A DNA stretch of 9,164 nucleotides from Bacteroidota bacterium (GTDB lineage: Bacteria > Bacteroidota > Bacteroidia > 2-12-FULL-35-15): the NCBI GenBank assembly GCA_023251855.1, contig JAHEYA010000064.1:1-9164 (forward strand), read 5' to 3'. The translations under genes and the position numbers were made by a program. A model generated the notes under the pieces. It made no database searches. It was not told the DNA's origin and was given only the letters and a program-made list of their open reading frames with translations. This document shows positions 7,354 through 9,164 of this stretch, one piece after another. Each line of letters opens with the position of its first letter. Positions within the stretch are counted from its first letter, which is position 1.

Positions 7354-7429
7354 CTTGGAACTCACCCCCAACCCCTCTCCATGCGCCTACGCTGAAGCTT
7401 CAGCGCAAGCGTAAGGAGAGGGGAGCGAT
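7354..7429. repeat. C-rich hairpin repeat, copy B, with a palindrome in its loop
   Basis: This is the same element as at 3448-3492: CTCACCCCCAACCC leads into stem arms CCCCTCTCC (7372-7380) and GGAGAGGGG (7415-7423), then AGCGAT. The loop is 34 bases (7381-7414) where copy A has three. The loop carries a perfect 16-base palindrome, CGCTGAAGCTTCAGCG (7390-7405), with TACG/CGTA-like flanks. The best reading is that one palindromic element has inserted into, or replaced, the loop of another. The rest of the 232-base gap before dnaN is AT-rich and holds the dnaN promoter. Confidence 0.85.
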
Positions 7430-7461
7430 AGAAACGTTGTTAAAAAGTTCATTTAAACTAA

Positions 7462-7493
7462 TATTTTTCATTTAGGTAAATATGCTATATTTG
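7462..7493 (+). promoter_or_regulatory. Putative dnaN promoter
   Basis: TATATTTG (7486-7493) matches the Bacteroidota -7 consensus TAnnTTTG. A T-rich stretch (7462-7468) lies at the right distance for the -33 box but is not a clear TTTG. Transcription would begin near 7500, giving a leader of about 43 AT-rich bases. This suggests dnaN is expressed independently of the gldFG genes. Confidence 0.6.
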
Positions 7494-7542
7494 CCATACA
7501 AATTTTTGATTTTTAAATAACATCTATTAAAAATAATTAGAT

Positions 7543-8664
7543 ATGAAATTTATTGTTTCAAGCACATCATTATTAAAACAATTGCAAGCCATTAGCGGTG
7601 TGCTTAATTCCAATAACGCATTGCCTATTTTAGATAATTTTTTATTCGAAATAGATAAAAATCAGTTGAAGATTTCTGCATCTGACTTGGAAACAACCAT
7701 GACAACTGTTATCGGCATTGAGTCCAAAGATTCCGGAAACATTGCTGTTCCTGCAAAATTATTGTTGGAAACGTTAAAAACATTTGCTGATCAGCCTTTA
7801 ACATTTAGTATTGATACAAAAAAATATGGAATAGAGATTATTTCAGATTACGGAAAATATAAACTAACAGGTAATAATGGAGATGAATTTCCAAAAGTAC
7901 CAAGTATTGAGTCTGCATCCTCTCTTAGTTTAGATGCTGGTGTATTGGCCTCTGCCATTAACAAAACATTGTTTGCTGCAGGTAATGACGAGTTGCGCCC
8001 TGTAATGTCAGGCGTACTTTGCCAATTATCTAAAGAAGATATTGTATTTGTTGCAACAGATGCTCACAAATTGGTGCGTTACCGCAGAACAGATGCAAAG
8101 GCACAGGCTGCATCCTCATTCATCATTCCTAAAAAACCTTTAAATCTTTTAAAGAACACTCTGGTAAGTATTAGTGGAGAAGTGAAAATTGAGTACAACA
8201 AAACAAACGCCTTCTTTTCATTTGAAAATACCAATTTAATTTGTCGGTTGATTGATGGAAAATACCCGAATTATGAAGCGGTTATCCCGAAAGAAAATCC
8301 GAATAAATTAACTGTTGATCGTGTTTCATTTTTAAATTCAATCAGACGTGTTTCTATTTTCTCGAACAAAACAACACATCAGGTACGTTTAAAAATTGCA
8401 GGAAGTGAATTAAGCGTTTCTGCCGAAGACCTTGATTTTGCTAATGAAGCAAGTGAGCGTTTAACTTGTCAATATGCAGGAGAGGATATGGAAATTGGAT
8501 TTAACTCTAAGTTTTTAGCTGAAATGTTGGGCAATTTAAATTGCGAAAATGTGAATCTTGAAATGAGTGCACCAAATCGTGCAGGAATTTTATTGCCTAC
8601 TGAAAAGGAGAACCCTGCGGAAGATATTTTGATGTTGGTTATGCCGGTTATGCTCAACAGCTAA
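7543..8664 (+). CDS. dnaN: DNA polymerase III beta subunit (sliding clamp)
   Basis: DnaN forms the ring-shaped homodimer that tethers DNA polymerase III to DNA and serves as a docking platform for other replication and repair proteins. The length of 373 residues is normal, with three clamp domains at about 1-120, 128-245 and 246-373. Recognisable motifs are MKFIVSSTSLLKQL at the start, ALPILDNFLFE (26-36), ELRPVMSGVLCQ early in domain two, CRLIDGKYPNYEAVIP near the domain two/three boundary, and the C-terminal MLVMPVML that forms part of the partner-binding pocket. No dnaA, recF or origin-like DnaA-box cluster is nearby, so the gene is away from the classical dnaA-dnaN-recF arrangement. Linkage to gldFG instead is, from memory, usual in this phylum. 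Confidence 0.97.
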   Translation: MKFIVSSTSLLKQLQAISGVLNSNNALPILDNFLFEIDKNQLKISASDLETTMTTVIGIESKDSGNIAVPAKLLLETLKTFADQPLTFSIDTKKYGIEIISDYGKYKLTGNNGDEFPKVPSIESASSLSLDAGVLASAINKTLFAAGNDELRPVMSGVLCQLSKEDIVFVATDAHKLVRYRRTDAKAQAASSFIIPKKPLNLLKNTLVSISGEVKIEYNKTNAFFSFENTNLICRLIDGKYPNYEAVIPKENPNKLTVDRVSFLNSIRRVSIFSNKTTHQVRLKIAGSELSVSAEDLDFANEASERLTCQYAGEDMEIGFNSKFLAEMLGNLNCENVNLEMSAPNRAGILLPTEKENPAEDILMLVMPVMLNS

Positions 8665-8772
8665 ACCCCTGCGTACCGCATTATTGGGGATGAGGTCAAA
8701 AGGAAATTTCTAGAAACAATAGAGAATTTACCGAATAAGAATTATATATTGAATGAAATAACTCACAACCAA
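8665..8772 (+). other. Stop-free stretch after dnaN, in the dnaN frame
   Basis: After the dnaN TAA, the same frame stays open for 36 codons before the next repeat and then to a TGA at about 8842-8844. It would read RIIGDEVKRKFLETIENLPN in part, which has a protein-like composition. No ATG lies in this frame, and no family is recognised. It may be a gene relic or chance in AT-rich DNA. The gap also begins with ACCCCTGCG, a word shared with the second hairpin of the element at 6171-6241, and holds a 10-base palindrome TTTCTAGAAA (8707-8716). Confidence 0.2.
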
Positions 8773-8846
8773 TGTCATTTCGACTGTAGGGAGAAATCTT
8801 TCCATAATAAAAGGATTCCTCACCCTTACAGGGATTCGGAATGACA
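8773..8846. repeat. TGTCATT-ended imperfect palindrome
   Basis: The element begins TGTCATTTCGA (8773-8783) and ends TTCGGAATGACA (8835-8846), whose complement starts TGTCATTCCGAA, giving inverted ends. Inside, GAAATCTTT (8793-8801) faces AAAGGATTCC (8810-8819). A small hairpin CCCT-TAC-AGGG (8823-8833) sits in the right half only. Repeats of this form are, from general knowledge, widespread in Bacteroidota intergenic DNA. It lies between dnaN and the esterase gene; no T-run follows, so it is not an obvious terminator. Confidence 0.75.
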
Positions 8847-8900
8847 GATAGGTTTGAAAGAACAACAGACATATAAAAAACTAATTCGATATAAACTCTA

Positions 8901-9164
8901 ATGAAAAAAATAAAAATAATTTTACTAGGCTTGTTGATTTCAACAAGCCTTTTTATTTCCGCTCAAACTACCATTGTTGATAGTATTATGTCGGGTGGAA
9001 TTTATCGTTCTTATCGTTTGTATGTTCCGGCAGCCTATAACGGCAGCAGTCCGCGCCCATTGGTTTTTAACCTGCATGGATATACTTCCAATGCATCACA
9101 ACAACAATACTATTCCAACTTTATGCCTATAGCTGATACTGCTAATTTTTTAGTTTGTTATCCG
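8901..9164 (+). CDS. Secreted esterase, PHB-depolymerase/LpqC-like (3' end missing)
   Basis: Reading from ATG 8901 gives 88 codons with no stop before the window ends. The first 21 residues form a signal peptide: basic MKKIK, a hydrophobic core (about 6-19), then SA before Q22 as the likely cleavage site. The mature start, RSYRLYVPAAYNGSSPRPLV, followed by FNLHGYTSNA and a final VCYP, matches the alpha/beta-hydrolase group of polyhydroxybutyrate depolymerases and feruloyl esterases (LpqC, COG3509-like). The HGYTSN turn follows the first core strand and should supply the oxyanion hole. The catalytic serine, aspartate and histidine, and any C-terminal sorting domain, lie beyond the edge. The substrate cannot be fixed from this part. 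The ATG has no Shine-Dalgarno, as is usual here. A strong hairpin overlaps the signal-peptide codons. Confidence 0.85.
   Translation, partial: MKKIKIILLGLLISTSLFISAQTTIVDSIMSGGIYRSYRLYVPAAYNGSSPRPLVFNLHGYTSNASQQQYYSNFMPIADTANFLVCYP
8927..8958 (+). terminator. Terminator-like hairpin inside the esterase signal-peptide codons
   Basis: AGGCTTGTTGA (8927-8937) and TCAACAAGCCT (8940-8950) are perfect 11-base inverted repeats only two bases apart; the folded form would have about 9-10 pairs and a short loop. The right arm runs straight into TTTTATTT (8951-8958). This is the form of an intrinsic terminator, yet it lies 26 bases inside the open reading frame, over codons 9-17 plus a T-run over codons 17-20. 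It may terminate read-through from dnaN, act as an attenuator or translation brake, or be chance. A function is unproven. Confidence 0.5.

Noticed and set aside
7311..7542. Replication origin next to dnaN
   Set aside because: No cluster of DnaA-box-like TTATNCACA words and no dnaA gene; the palindromes there are explained as repeats.

Overview
The window is low-GC chromosomal DNA from a member of the Bacteroidota, probably a flavobacterial, sphingobacterial or chitinophagal relative. The evidence is the gldF-gldG pair, the absence of Shine-Dalgarno sites in front of clear starts, promoter boxes of the Bacteroidota TAnnTTTG type ahead of lysC and dnaN, and many short palindromic intergenic repeats of kinds common in this phylum. 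All complete genes belong to recognisable families. I see no phage, defence, CRISPR, secondary-metabolite or RNA-gene locus.

Layout, left to right. Positions 1-752 (+) hold the 3' part of a tandem-domain universal stress protein gene. It converges, with a 5-base gap, on lysA (diaminopimelate decarboxylase, 758-1927, -). Upstream of lysA on the same strand is aspartokinase (lysC, 2026-3336, -). Together these two encode the first and last enzymes of lysine biosynthesis by the diaminopimelate route. A divergent intergenic region (3337-3621) separates them from a plus-strand series: gldF (3622-4353), gldG (4447-6126), a membrane-anchored DUF4340-type protein (6273-7310) and dnaN (7543-8664). GldF, GldG and probably the DUF4340 protein are envelope components of an ABC-type system whose ATPase is not in the window. 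dnaN, the sliding clamp, appears to have its own promoter. At the right edge (8901-9164) is the start of a gene for a secreted esterase of the polyhydroxybutyrate-depolymerase/LpqC type, cut off by the window end.

The unusual content is not a gene cluster but the repeat load. Every gap longer than about 90 bases carries a different short repeat or palindrome family, and one gap holds a palindrome lodged in the loop of another. A fivefold 7-base repeat sits inside the lysA coding sequence. A terminator-like hairpin lies inside the signal-peptide codons of the esterase gene. These are the observations most worth checking. I did not find a convincing new multi-gene system.
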